From contig JAACJO010000014.1 in the NCBI GenBank assembly GCA_013368445.1, forward strand, positions 620,001-684,000: DNA of 64,000 nucleotides, given 5' to 3'. A model generated the notes under the pieces. It did not search any database. It had not been told where the DNA came from and saw only the letters and a program-made list of their open reading frames with translations. Shown one piece after another: positions 33,852 through 44,780 of the stretch. This DNA comes from Leucocoprinus leucothites. Its lineage: Eukaryota; Basidiomycota; Agaricomycetes; Agaricales; Agaricaceae. A program made the translations under genes and the position numbers. Position 1 is the first letter of the stretch. Every line of letters begins with the position of its first letter.

Positions 33852-35719
33852 CTACGTAGCAACCTCGTATAGGTACGTTCCAAGTAATTTAGTCTGTAGA
33901 GTGGCGAAAAGGGATGCTAATGAGTACGATGAAAGCTAGGAGTTCAATCATTCACTCACCCCCTCGAGATAGTTTGATTTGTCAAGCTTTTCATTGGTCG
34001 AACTAGGCACATTCAATCATCGATCTTTGTGATATCATCATTCGTGGAGGGCTTACTGTGCACCATCGTCACCGCGACCCATCGGTAGCAGTAAAACATT
34101 CACTCCCAGACTCTCCGCGAAAGTCAGGGTGACGGGGATCGAACCACCCTCTCTCGTCAAGTCAGGGAGTTTCTTGTAAACCGACTATCATGGGCGTTAG
34201 GAGCATCAAATACCAGGTCCTTGCAACTTACCCAAGTAGCCCGCTTCGCAGCCTCGAAATTCCAGTGGTTGTGATCAGCGACCCATGGCTTTCCACCGTG
34301 GAGGCATTCAATCTCAAGCGTGCTCTTCGTGTCCAAAGTCTTAAACTGCTCCTCGATATACTTGACAACAAGCGGGTCAACTGATTCCGGAGTCTGAGGC
34401 GGGACAAGCCTATCGGGAGGAGATCAGTCCTCAATATATGAACAGAAAGGAGGGCCCACCAACCGGATGCTGAACTTTCCTGACACCTTGCCAGGAATGA
34501 CGGTCTTAGCGCCAACACCGCTGAAGGCTCCTTCAATTCCATGCAGCGACAAACTCGGGTGACGCATCCTTCCCATCAGTACTTCAACCTTATCTGAGGA
34601 TAATGCGATCTTGCCTCCCGCAGCCTCCTCTACGTCCTGAATCGAGTAGTCTAGTCCCGCATATATTTTCCTATATGTCAGAGACAACTCAATTAGCTCC
34701 CTTTGGTGAATGAGAAATGAAACTCACTTTTCATCGTCGTCCGCAATAGAGACTTGATCTTCTACACCAGGGATGAGGATGTTTCCTCGGTTATCAACCA
34801 GCCTGCTCATGATAGAGATAAGATCCGTCATGGGCTCATAGACGGTACGACCAAACACTCCTGAGTGCAAATCACGTCCTGGACCAGAGACGGTGACCTT
34901 GTAGTAAGACAAGCCACGGAGACCGTAAGTGAGTGCTGGTGTCCTGGTATTCAACCAGTAGTTATCAGACTACCGCTGGCATCAGCAAGCAACAATACAG
35001 ATTAAAATTCCACTACGCACGATGCAGACGGCATCCACGCCGTCGAACCACCCTCCAGGTTTACTCTCACGCAGAACAAGCTCATCAAGCCCTTCGCTAC
35101 CACTCTCCTCCATTCCTTCAAAGCAGCACCTGAGATTAACGGGAAGCTCTTTCCCATTCTCGCGATGCCATTGTAATACATTGACCCATCCAAGGACGGG
35201 TCCTTTGTCATCCGAAGCGCCACGACCAATCAGACGACCAGTAGCTTCATCATGAACGAGCTCGAATGGTTCAGTATCCCATCCGTCACTCTTGAAGGCC
35301 TAAGAAGGAGATCAGAGCCAACAAAATACGTTTTCATTAACACTTACTTACAGGTTGAACGTCGAAATGCCCGTAAACGAGGATAGTCTTCTTATTCTTG
35401 TCGTTTCCGATCCTTCCAACAATGGCAGGGGGAAGATCCAGAGTCTCACCCTCAATCTCTTGAGTTCCAAGAGGGATGAGCTGAGTAGTCACTCCAACAG
35501 CTTTCAGCTCCTCGTTCAAGAAGTTGGCCATCCTAACAACATCTTTGCGCCGCGAAGCGTCACCACTGACACTGTTCACGAGATGAATGTCAACGAATGC
35601 AACTGTGTCTTTCGAGGAGAGATGGACAACCTTGGGATTTCAACAGCAGTCTTCAAGCGTCGAATGAAAGTGTTGGCATTCTTGTCAACCCAATCAAGAA
35701 ACTCGGGAGGTGCAGGCAT
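33852..35719 (-). CDS. M20 metallodipeptidase (Dug1/CNDP2-type cytosolic Cys-Gly dipeptidase)
   Basis: The likely role is hydrolysis of dipeptides such as Cys-Gly in glutathione turnover, with two metal ions, in the cytosol. Nine exons (35719-35631, 35571-35352, 35299-35021, 34969-34728, 34670-34464, 34409-34232, 34184-34057, 34002-33960, 33893-33852) give 475 aa, close to yeast Dug1. Metal and active-site motifs: [44 protein letters not shown] (catalytic EE), [19 protein letters not shown], and RGDDGAHSTNEKL near the end. Exon 1 ends EIPS, joined across intron 1 to [11 protein letters not shown]. The final exon gives [13 protein letters not shown]. The gene appears intact. Confidence 0.92.
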
Positions 35720-36064
35720 GATTCAGAGACGTCTGTTGTAATGAAGTTATCTCTTCAAGCTGTCCAGACTGGCATTCAGTGACTACCCACATGTGTAAGC
35801 AAGGTCTGAGTGTGGGTGGTGGAAGAAGAATGGAAATAAATTACGAATGGGGGACTTTATACCTTAAGCAGAGACGACCGTGTGGATGTTGCTCGAAGCT
35901 CCGTTCAAGTGCTGCAGAACAGCATCAAGCGCTTTCCTGAGATAAGATAGCCGCTCACGTGAGATCAGCGCTTTATGTGAGTTGACCAAGTTCGTACTAA
36001 CTTAGGTACATATCCCAACAAGAACACAAGCAGAAGACGAATAAAATAGCTAAAAGCATCTACC

Positions 36065-36828
36065 TCACGAATCAACAGGTGGCCGAGTAGCTGATGCAGT
36101 CTTTCCACCTCTTCCCCTGAACCCGGCCGACTGAGCCTGCTGCTTTCCAGGAGCCGAATCAGGGGCTTTCGGCTCTCTGATGATCTTCACATTGTTTGAC
36201 AACTTCGGGGATGTCGCAACGCTTTCATCTGAGCCATCCAAACCGAAAATACGTTCGCGCGCAGCTGCATATCGTGCCTCGCGTTCGTGCAAAGACTCTC
36301 CTGTTGGTGGTGGTGACGTCGCGGGGCTACCTTGGGACGCTGACGATGAAGAACTTTGGGGACGCTTGAGGATACGCATAGCAGGTTGGAACGCGCCAGC
36401 TGGGGGTGGGATAACGGAACCAGTCCGAGATGATAACAGTGCAGGCATTGGCGCGGAATCTTGACTGTTTCTGGTTCAATTATGAGATGACAGAACGCTA
36501 ATATCAGGGTAATGCACACACGCGGCTTCCCATATCTTCTTGTTCGTGCCCTCTTCTACTGGAAGAGCATGAACGCGATTTTTGGGAGAAGAACTTGGTG
36601 AAAGTTCCTCCTTCAACTCTTCGGTACCTTTGACATCATTTTCGTCGTCATCGTCGTCCTCCCAATCGTCCCGCACCTGAGCAGGTGTAACAACAGGCTT
36701 TCGACTAGGGTTCTATGATTACAATCAATGTTATTCCACTAACTTAGTGAACTCAAGTTTACTGTGTTAGTCTGATAATCCCATGCATCCAGCGGAGGTT
36801 TCGACGATGAATTGAGCGACGTCGCCAT
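36065..36828 (-). CDS. SUZ-domain RNA-binding protein
   Basis: Three exons (36828-36763, 36712-36522, 36464-36065) give 218 aa. After an N-terminal WDYQTNTNPSRKPVV element and an acidic stretch (DDWEDDDDDENDVKG), residues 120-165 carry a SUZ-like module: MRILKRPQSSSSS, then SLHEREARYAAARERIFG. SUZ modules bind RNA in proteins such as R3HDM and SZRD1. The C-terminus is Gly/Arg/Pro-rich (GFRGRGGK). SZRD1-like small proteins have this same layout, so a role in mRNA regulation is likely but unproven. It is divergent from the ribosomal protein gene with only 239 bp between the two start codons. Confidence 0.75.
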
Positions 36829-37067
36829 TGACAGAATCAAGACTTACAAGTGCACTCGAAGCGCTGGCGAGAGCCAACCACTATCAGCTTAAGTAAACCG
36901 GAAGCATTTCAAGGCCAGACCCTAACCTCATTCCCTGCCAAAGTTCGGGCTGAGATAAACTGTACAGTCACCCGCCACCGGACTCACGATGATATTCTCA
37001 CGCCCAATATTTGAGTTGACTACCGACTGGCTGCATCTCCCCGTCAAGACAAGTCTTATCATCAAGC
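36829..37067. promoter_or_regulatory. Shared divergent promoter of the SUZ-domain and uL1 ribosomal protein genes
   Basis: 239 bp separate the two opposed start codons. The segment contains ACCCTAACC at 36919-36927, which resembles telomere-repeat-like boxes found in many ribosomal protein promoters, and a pyrimidine-rich stretch near 37036-37050. No clear TATA box was seen. Regulation is inferred from position and motif only. Confidence 0.4.
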
Positions 37068-37950
37068 ATGAGGTTCGTCGCTGCTGTCTTCGTCTTGGTC
37101 AGAAGAACCAATTCGTTGACATGTTTTGTGCAGTTCCAAGCTCTCAGTGTCTAGCGTGCGGGGTTCCGTCAAAGAGCTCCTTGCTGAAGCCAATGGCGAG
37201 AAGAAGCGCAAGTTCGTCGAGACTGTCGAGCTTCAGATCGGCCTCAAGAACTACGACCCGCAGCGTGACAAGCGTTTCTCTGGAACTGTCAAGTCAGCCA
37301 ATCCCGGATTTATGTTGCTGAAGGATGATTAACCTGTTACCTTACCAGGCTCCCCAATGTTCCTCGTCCCCGCATGTCCATCTGCATTCTCGCCGATGCT
37401 GCTGACATCGATCGTGCCAAGCAGATTGACCTTGAGTACATGTCTGTCGATGACTTGAAGAAGTGCGTTCTCTCATTCTTGATCCCGCCCCAATCTACTG
37501 ACCAAATTTCTAGGCTCAACAAGAACAAGAAGCTCGTCAAGAAGCTCGCCAAGAAACACGATGCTTTCCTTGCTTCTGAAACCCTCATCAAGCAGATTCC
37601 TCGTCTCCTCGGCCCCGGTCTCTCCAAGGCCGGCAAGTTCCCCACCCCCGTGTCGCACTCTGAGGACCTCACCAATAAGATCACCGAGGTCCGCTCCACC
37701 ATCAAGTTCCAGCTCAAGAAAGTCTTGTGCTTGGGTGTCGCTGTCGGCCATGTCGACATGAACGATGACCAGGTCCTTGCTAACGTCATGCTTAGTACGT
37801 GTTCTTACAATTCCTCCTAGTAGCCTCATCTGACGCTGCGATCTACTACCAGGCATCAACTTCCTTGTCTCCCTCCTCAAAAAGAACTGGCAGAACGTCA
37901 AGTCTCTCCACATCAAAACTACTATGGGCAAGCCCATTCGCCTGTACTAG
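37068..37950 (+). CDS. RPL10A: 60S ribosomal protein uL1 (L10a)
   Basis: uL1 forms the mobile L1 stalk at the E site of the large subunit. Five exons (37068-37072, 37134-37292, 37349-37462, 37514-37794, 37853-37950) give 218 aa, normal length. The first coding exon is only 5 nt (ATGAG), joined to TCCAAGCTC to give [18 protein letters not shown]. The body shows [54 protein letters not shown] and the C-terminus [10 protein letters not shown], all diagnostic. The tiny first coding exon is common in fungal ribosomal protein genes. The upstream promoter is shared with the SUZ gene. Confidence 0.95.
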
Positions 37951-39136
37951 ATCGCATCCCGCCCATCGTTTTTTCCATCTTGTCAACCGGAGATCATATC
38001 GCAAGTGCTTCGAGTGGAGTGGAGGTGTGCAGTATTTGGGAAAGTGCTGTCGTAATGCACAACATGGCCCCGCACGCTTAACCAACAACACCTTGGGGAA
38101 GGTGTTGATTGGGAGCTGATGCGGCAGTCTTGTCCTGAATGTCGTGTATTCTTTCAATCTGCTTGATGTACTTTTCGATGTTTTTCGGCTGTATGCTCAT
38201 ATGATGGTTATGTACTCATAAAAGTGGAATAATGTGCATTGGTGAAAACATGAAAACTAAAGCCTGTGTGAACTCAAGAGTTTCGCGGCCGCCTAATTTC
38301 ACTACGTCACATGTGGCAAGCTACCCTCGGCGCCTGATTACATTGTTTGCTGACGTTGAGAACCAAATTTCGGAGTCAATGTTGTCCATACTTAAACCAA
38401 GTACATAACACTCTCACTTTTCGTTCCCACCCGAACTCTTACCTCGGACTATTTCTCAGGGAAATGATCATATTCATGGATATATGCTGATATACACGGT
38501 GATCGAAGCTCAGACGTTCACCAACTATAGAATCCACCCAGCCTACCCCAGAAAAACTCCGCATGGTTGAAAAAACACGGACTTTTGCAGTGACAACTTT
38601 CCAGGGAAGGTCATATACCACGCGACCTTGGATCTACGCATTTGAAATTCGTTTCAATACCTTTCTTGATCGATCACTCTGTTCCAAGGACAACAAGCAG
38701 CCCACGATAGTCATGACTCTGTTGATATGCACCTTGTAAGTGGTCCATTCATATCTTGCTACCACGGTGTATCCGAAACGACGGCTCATTGGTCCCTCTT
38801 AGCTCTTGGGCGAGAAATCAGCTGCGCTGGGTGAACGGACGTCAACAACAGCACGTCCCGTCTATCCAACCAAAAGGTGCATAACGGCCCAACCAACCCA
38901 CTCTAAGCAGGGGAAGGGAACTCAGGGAACAAATGCTGAGACGGCTTTTTCGAAGCGCAACTTAAAATGGACACATGAGCATCCCTCGTGACGCTATGGT
39001 CAATACCAGGTGAAATTGGGAAAAGATCTGCTCTGGGTATATTAGTCCATGTGTCAAAAAAGATGGCTCTTAAGCTCGAACTCAAGGTATTATCCTTTGA
39101 GTACAGGCTCCTTCGTTCGTCGTCCCCGGTCAGGAT
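37951..39136. other. Intergenic region with no recognisable gene
   Basis: About 1.2 kb downstream of the ribosomal protein gene and upstream of the carboxylesterase. Open frames are short and without motifs. Confidence 0.5.
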
Positions 39137-41600
39137 ATGCCGTTCGCTCGACTCTCGACTGCGCTCGCCCTTTGTGTATCCCTTGTTGCAGCTGCACCCG
39201 CTGTCACTGTTAAGCTCGATGGTGCGACTGTAACTGGCAAGACTTCGGGTTCCGTTCAGGAATATCTAGGTATTCCGTTCGCCGAGCCTCCGTGAGTCTC
39301 ACCCGTCCCTCAATGCGCACTGTGGGCAAGGGCTGATATGCCTTTCAGTGTTGGCAACTTACGGTTCCGACTCCCTCAACCCATCACTACATACAATGGG
39401 ACAATCACCGCAACTGCTTATGGTCCATCGTGTCCGCAACAGGCGTTTACATTGCCAATTCTTGAAGGCCTTCCACAGCAGATTGTGGACGACCTTGTGA
39501 ATGGAGTGTTCTCAGCTATTTTCCCAACGGACGAAGACTGTAGGATTGTTCCGTTATACTGGAGTCTCTATATGTTAACTGATTGAAATTCCCATAGGTC
39601 TGACTCTCAATGTCGTTAAACCTGCGTCTGCAACGCCGACCTCCAAATTACCTGTGGTTGTGGTACGTCGATGCCGTGTTGCCATCATGAACTTGGGCGT
39701 GGCAACTGATATTAACAAACCGTGACAACAGTGGATATTTGGCGGTCAGTAACCCGTTACAGATGTTTTGTGCTCCCTACAGTGTCTCACGTCAATTCGT
39801 ATCCAGGAGGTTTCGAGTTCGGCAGCACATCTATGTATGTATCTTTCCCTGATAATTTCGATGAAGCGTACCAATGTGCATTACTAGGTACGATGGAAGC
39901 GCCATTGTCTCAAGATCGATTGACATGGGCCAACCGATGATCTTTGTAAGCATGAACTACAGGTGCGCTTGTGCGCTAACGACCATTATTATCAGTACTA
40001 ATATAACAATGACAACACAGGCTGACAGGTGAAGACCACACGATTTGTCAAGAGAGGCTAATTATTAAGATTCGCACCAGGTTTCGGTTTCTTGGCCAGC
40101 AAAGAAGTCAAAGAGGCTGGCGTAGGCAACCTTGGGCTTCAAGATCGTAAGCACCTCAGGCTACCTTTTCCCCCTGAATTTCCGTCTTAGTCCTGGAAAA
40201 TAGAGCGAGAAGCTTTACGATGGGTCCAGAAATACATCACCGCATTCGGAGGCGATCCCACAAAAGTCACGATGTGAGTTATCAGCTACCTACATCAAAG
40301 ACTACCATGCCAATGAATGGCACATCTAGCTGGGGGGAATCAGCTGGGGCAATCTCAGCTTCGCTGCATATGATTGCGAATAACGGTAATGCTGAAGGCC
40401 TATTCCGTGGTGCTATCATGGAATCTGGCGCTCCTATCCCAGTCGGCGACATTGAGAATGGTCAAATCTATTATGATCAAATTGTCAGGGATACTGGATG
40501 TTCTGGGTCAAGTGACACCTTACAATGCTTGCGCGAGGTGGATTACGATAAATTACAGGCCGCTATCGATGCCACTCCCAGCATATTTGCGTACCAGGTG
40601 CGTAGATACCCCGGTATAGAACTAGCGGTGGGAGGCTAAATGCTATATATCAACAACTAGGCTCTGCGTCTGGCCTGGTTACCGAGAGCTGATGGTGTGT
40701 TTTTGACGGATCACCCTCAGCGACTTGTACAAGACGGAAAAGTCGCCAAGATACCATACATTACTGGTGAATGAAAACCCAAGTGTCAGTGAATTAGTTT
40801 CGCTGACGCCTGTATCAGGCAACTGCGACGACGAAGGGACTTTGTTCTCTCTATCAACACTCAACTTGACGTGAGTATGGTTTCCAATCTGGCAAATTTT
40901 AGCATAACACCAACCTACAACCATACAGAAATGAAGCTCAAGTTCGAGACTACGTCAAAAACATTTTCCTTCCTGGAACCTCAGACGACCAAGTCAACCA
41001 GCTAGCCACTTTATACCCACATGATATCACACAAGGCTCGCCATTCGACACAGGTCTCTTGAATGCTCCCACTCCCCAGTTCAAGCGCATCGCTGCTGTG
41101 CAAGGGGATGGTGTTTTCCAAGCTCCAAGGCGTTGGATGTTAAAAAACACATCCGGAAAGCAGAATAGCTGGGTTTTCTGTAAGTCGTCCATACCCCATC
41201 TTCGAGAAGCGTAGAGATCTGATGCATGATCTAGTGAGCAAACGTTTCAAAGCGATACCCCTTCTCGGCTCGGTCAGTCTAGCCTTTCGATTGCGCCGCA
41301 TATTAAATGTAGAACTGGCTTACACTCATATTGGTCTTTTATTATTAGTTACACGCATCTGACCTCCTCAACTCATTCTTCATCGGTCAAGAACTACGAG
41401 ATTACATTATCAATTTCACAAACAAGCAAGATCCCAACCGTGGAGGTCTGTTCGATTTCAAGTGGCCGAAGTATACGGCAGAGAGCCCGAATCAACTTAT
41501 CTTCCTCGATGGGTTGATCCCACAGGTGATTGGGCAGGATACTTATAGGAAAGATCAGATGGATTTCTTGACGCAGTTGACGCTTGCTGTACCTGTTTGA
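39137..41600 (+). CDS. Secreted type-B carboxylesterase/lipase
   Basis: Fifteen exons give 545 aa: 39137-39291, 39349-39539, 39598-39662, 39732-39744, 39807-39834, 39888-39962, 40021-40028, 40081-40146, 40204-40273, 40330-40597, 40661-40766, 40819-40870, 40929-41179, 41235-41272, 41349-41600. The signal peptide is MPFARLSTALALCVSLVAA with cleavage likely after APA. The alpha/beta-hydrolase core has EYLGIPFAEPPVGNLRF, CLTLNVVKPA, WIFGGGFEFGSTS (oxyanion hole), NLGLQDQREALRWVQKY, and the nucleophile Ser in IWGESAGAISA. Two exons are tiny (13 nt and 8 nt). Likely a secreted ester or triglyceride hydrolase; the substrate is not predictable. Phases agree throughout. Confidence 0.9.
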
Positions 41601-42176
41601 AGTTCTGTGCTAGCTATAAGTATGCTGTCAACAAGACTTCGTCGTGTCATGACCATCTATGGGTGTCAAACAACTATTCGTGGCGGCGAGGTGTTGCGGG
41701 AAATTGATATCATCTTTTTCTATTCTAGATATCCACAGCAGGACGCCGTGGGTCCGTTCAGTAACATACGCTGCGTCGGTGGCATTTAAGATTACTGTAC
41801 CGTGCCCTCCTCAGTTACAGATACAGAGCCTGCAACTCCTCTCTTAGCTTTCAGAGATCTTACCAGGTCATTACGACTTCCGTTTATCTCGGTTGCCCGA
41901 AATTATGAAACAGGTTGTGACGCGGATACTATCAATAAAAATCTCAATGTTCTAATTAACTAGAAGCACCCTCCAGGAAGAACGATAGCACTGGAATTTT
42001 GCTGTAACACAAGAAAATTTTCAATCGGAATGCTGATACAATTGTCGATACACCGTTTCGTCATCTTTCCTCCTTGATTTCACTCTAGGGGCTGGTTTGC
42101 TTCTCCGTGGCTAGCCGCAATCAAGCAGACGGTTTTCCGCTTGGAGAAAGGATGGAACGCTTCATAACAAATATCG
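41601..42176. other. Intergenic region between convergent genes
   Basis: About 575 bp between the carboxylesterase (+) and an unknown minus-strand gene. No recognisable feature is seen. Confidence 0.5.
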
Positions 42177-42836
42177 CTAAGTCATTTCACTGATGAGCTG
42201 GAAATCACTCACGATTTGTGGAAATGTAGTTCTGAGATTTTCTGGTACCCCGTCCAACTCCTCCTCGGTCATTGACATCACCTGCTTTATCAGAGTCTGC
42301 GAAAGTCACCTGTGAACAGAGATATATCGGAGGTGTCAAGATATACTGACATTTTTTTTGTCAAGAAACAAAGCCAACACTTCAGGTTGAAGAGCGTCGA
42401 GCAACTCCCCTCGCGCCGATGAATCAGAGTACGAAGGGGGTGCTCCGCCAGTTGCGTCCAGAGTCTGTTCAATCTCAGGATGCTCGGGAAAATGACGACT
42501 CGACCTCGGGTCGTCAACTGGATTGATTTCGCTCGTGGATGCTTCAGACGTCCCAGTGGTGGCATCTCCTTGTGCAAAGCTACCACTACCGGATCCCCGA
42601 AAATTCAGAACTGAATCGTTCGCGCAAGGTATTTTATCAGATGAGGCCATCCTCCTCAAAACCTCCAAAAGCAGTTCCTCTATCTCCCTGCGCTGGTTCT
42701 CTCGTCGGTTCTGTTCATCGATCCTTGCTATTCGTGCCGCAGATCGTTGATCTTCCCTTTGGATGATCATCCGGATGTGGGCCCTTTCTTCCCGAGTAAC
42801 TACTCGAGGCCTCAGGGGTGAAAAAAACCAAGACAT
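42177..42836 (-). CDS. Hypothetical protein with basic N-terminal helix
   Basis: Exon 1 is 42836-42351, and exon 2 starts at 42296 after a 54-nt intron. I do not recognise the family. The N-terminal 75 residues are highly charged and helical (REERAHIRMIIQREDQRSAA, then RENQRREIEELLLEVLRRM), likely a coiled coil. A Ser/Gly-rich low-complexity segment follows, and a short helical end (LLDALQPEVLALFLDKKN, MTEEELDGVPENLRTTF). The 3' end is uncertain: unspliced, the frame stops at 42177; a 36-nt intron at 42177-42212 would instead give a stop at 42162. The start MSWFFSPLRPRVV is the only ATG in frame at the 5' end. Confidence 0.5.
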
Positions 42837-43430
42837 ATCAATGAGGTGAGGTGAGAAGGGAGCCTAATAAGCACTGTATCAGTCTTAAGTTGCAGAGGCT
42901 GAAACCGCCCCCTAGACCTTTTTCCCAGTGCAGCTGACCTGTACGAGTGGGGTTTGAGGATATTTGTCACAGAAAAGGAAGCTACCAGGTTGTCATGGCC
43001 AGTGATTAGAGACAGTTCTGAGATCTACGGCTAAGTCAATGAACATCAGTCTAGACAACTGGTAATTCCTATTGGCGGCTTGATTACCTTAGAGGATGGG
43101 ATCGGGCTTTTAATTGTCTTTGCTTTGTGGACGGAGACTCGGAAGGTTAGCCAAAGACCACCAAATTCCACCTGCCATCAAGTTGTGTTCGGGAAAGTGA
43201 AGATTATGAGTCCTTAACGTTTACGATAAAGGCCCCGTTCGTAGGATGTTCTTGGTACGTCTCTCTTTTCAGGATAGGACTGAGCCATTAATTTTTATAC
43301 GTTGGATCAACATTCTAGATATCTATTTATACAGAAAAGGACACATCGAATCAAGGCCTGGGGGATCGATTTCAGGTAACACATAATCTACGCGGAAAGT
43401 TTGGTTTAATAGAATGGCTTTACAAAGACT
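42837..43430. other. Intergenic region, no gene seen
   Basis: About 590 bp upstream of the coiled-coil gene and downstream of the four-pass membrane protein gene, both minus. AT-rich around 43290-43340. No recognisable motif. Confidence 0.5.
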
Positions 43431-44468
43431 TCAAACGACCGCTTCATTCTTTGGCTCAGAGTCGCCCAAGTTGTATGATTTCTCATTTTCAGCTTGTTGT
43501 ACAAGTAGGTAGAGGTCGTCAAGACCTTGGTTGTAGTGACGCCCCAGATCTGCAGCGAAACGGGACTTGGTTACGACGAGAATGCAGGCTTGCAACGCGA
43601 GAACGACAATCACGAGTACTTCAAGTCCCCAACGAGCTAGTTCAGGGAAATCCGCCGATACTCCTCCTACCACCACTGCTAAGGTAGTTGTGTAACATAA
43701 CACGGCGAGGCCCAAGTTCCTGATGGTGTAGTGTCATTTCTTTGGTCTTTGAGGAGAGGTAAGGAACCGAACATACGCTGCGAAGGAGACAGTTGGCAGC
43801 CGCAGCACAGACCAGAAGGCTGGCCGGCCTCCGCGACTATTGGCAAAGCTGGTTTCGGCTTCCTGTTACAGTTGAAGAGATCAGGTTTGCGTCATACTTG
43901 ATGGCGATGGCACTCACGAAGCACCAGGCGAGCGTAGAGTATGGCTGATGATGAGTTCGGAACTTGAGCAGAGAGTAAGATTGATTTTCAACGAGCTGAT
44001 TGAGTACACAGAGGAAGCTTTGGAAGGATAGGCCCCAAGCTATGGATAGCAGGAACCTCGAACCGTGGCAGAGAGCTGCCAGCACACAAATGGCGGTAAA
44101 AACAACCCTGTTGTGATGTTAGGAAACATAATGTTTGTATATATGAAAACGCCCACCCACGTGGCGACTTTTGAGGCATTGACCCTATATGAAGTGACCT
44201 CTTCTGCGAATTCGAGGTCAGCTCGCATATCCTCTACCCATCTGGATGGCTGTCGGGAATGATCTGGCATCGCATCATCCCTCACCCTATGGTCCGAGAC
44301 CAGACCGGGTTCTTGAGGGTTCCCAGAACTTCCTCGAACATGCCCGGATTCTTGACCAAAAGAGATGCAGATGTCCTTGGCACCAAACTGAACAAGATTC
44401 ATTACATGAGTCGGGCTTAGAAAAGATTTCAAGCTGGTAGGAGTTATATGCTGAGAGGGTTGCACCAT
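43431..44468 (-). CDS. Hypothetical four-pass membrane protein
   Basis: Four exons (44468-44161, 44107-43918, 43862-43777, 43719-43431) give 290 aa with consistent phases. The first 100 residues are polar. Four hydrophobic segments follow: VVFTAICVLAALCHG, FLLSIAWGLSFQSFLCVL, LGLAVLCYTTTLAVVVGGVS and LEVLVIVVLALQACILVV, and a polar C-terminal tail (QQAENEKSYNLGDSEPKNEA). I do not recognise the family. The N-terminal exon (MVQPSQHITPTSLKS) is a single open frame and less certain than the rest; translation could start at a downstream Met. Confidence 0.6.
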
Positions 44469-44780
44469 TTAGAAACTACAGCGGGGCCGGGGATTGTGAC
44501 GAGAGTATGGGCAGAGGTAGAGAGGCTGAATCTGGTTTGAGGACGCCTGGTTTTATTCGAATTCTCTGGCAAAGCCAGGAGTGAAACCTAATCGAGCCCA
44601 GCTAGCTGGCCATACGCAAGATGATGCGTTGAGGTTCAATGACATCACTTGTAAACCGTCAGAAAGCGCGTCAAATAAGCGATGTGTCTATCCAAATTCA
44701 AAATATTATGATGACCTATGATACTCAAGTAAGGGGGAAAGCGACAAGTGGGATATACTTCATTGATACAGGGAACAAAT
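44469..44780. other. Intergenic region
   Basis: About 310 bp between two minus-strand genes: the 5' side of the membrane protein gene and the 3' end of the GDP-fucose-transporter-like gene. No feature is seen. Confidence 0.5.

Noticed and set aside
34120..34140. A tRNA B-box-like string (GGTTCGATCCC on the minus strand)
   Set aside because: It lies inside a coding exon of the M20 dipeptidase and has no matching A box or cloverleaf.
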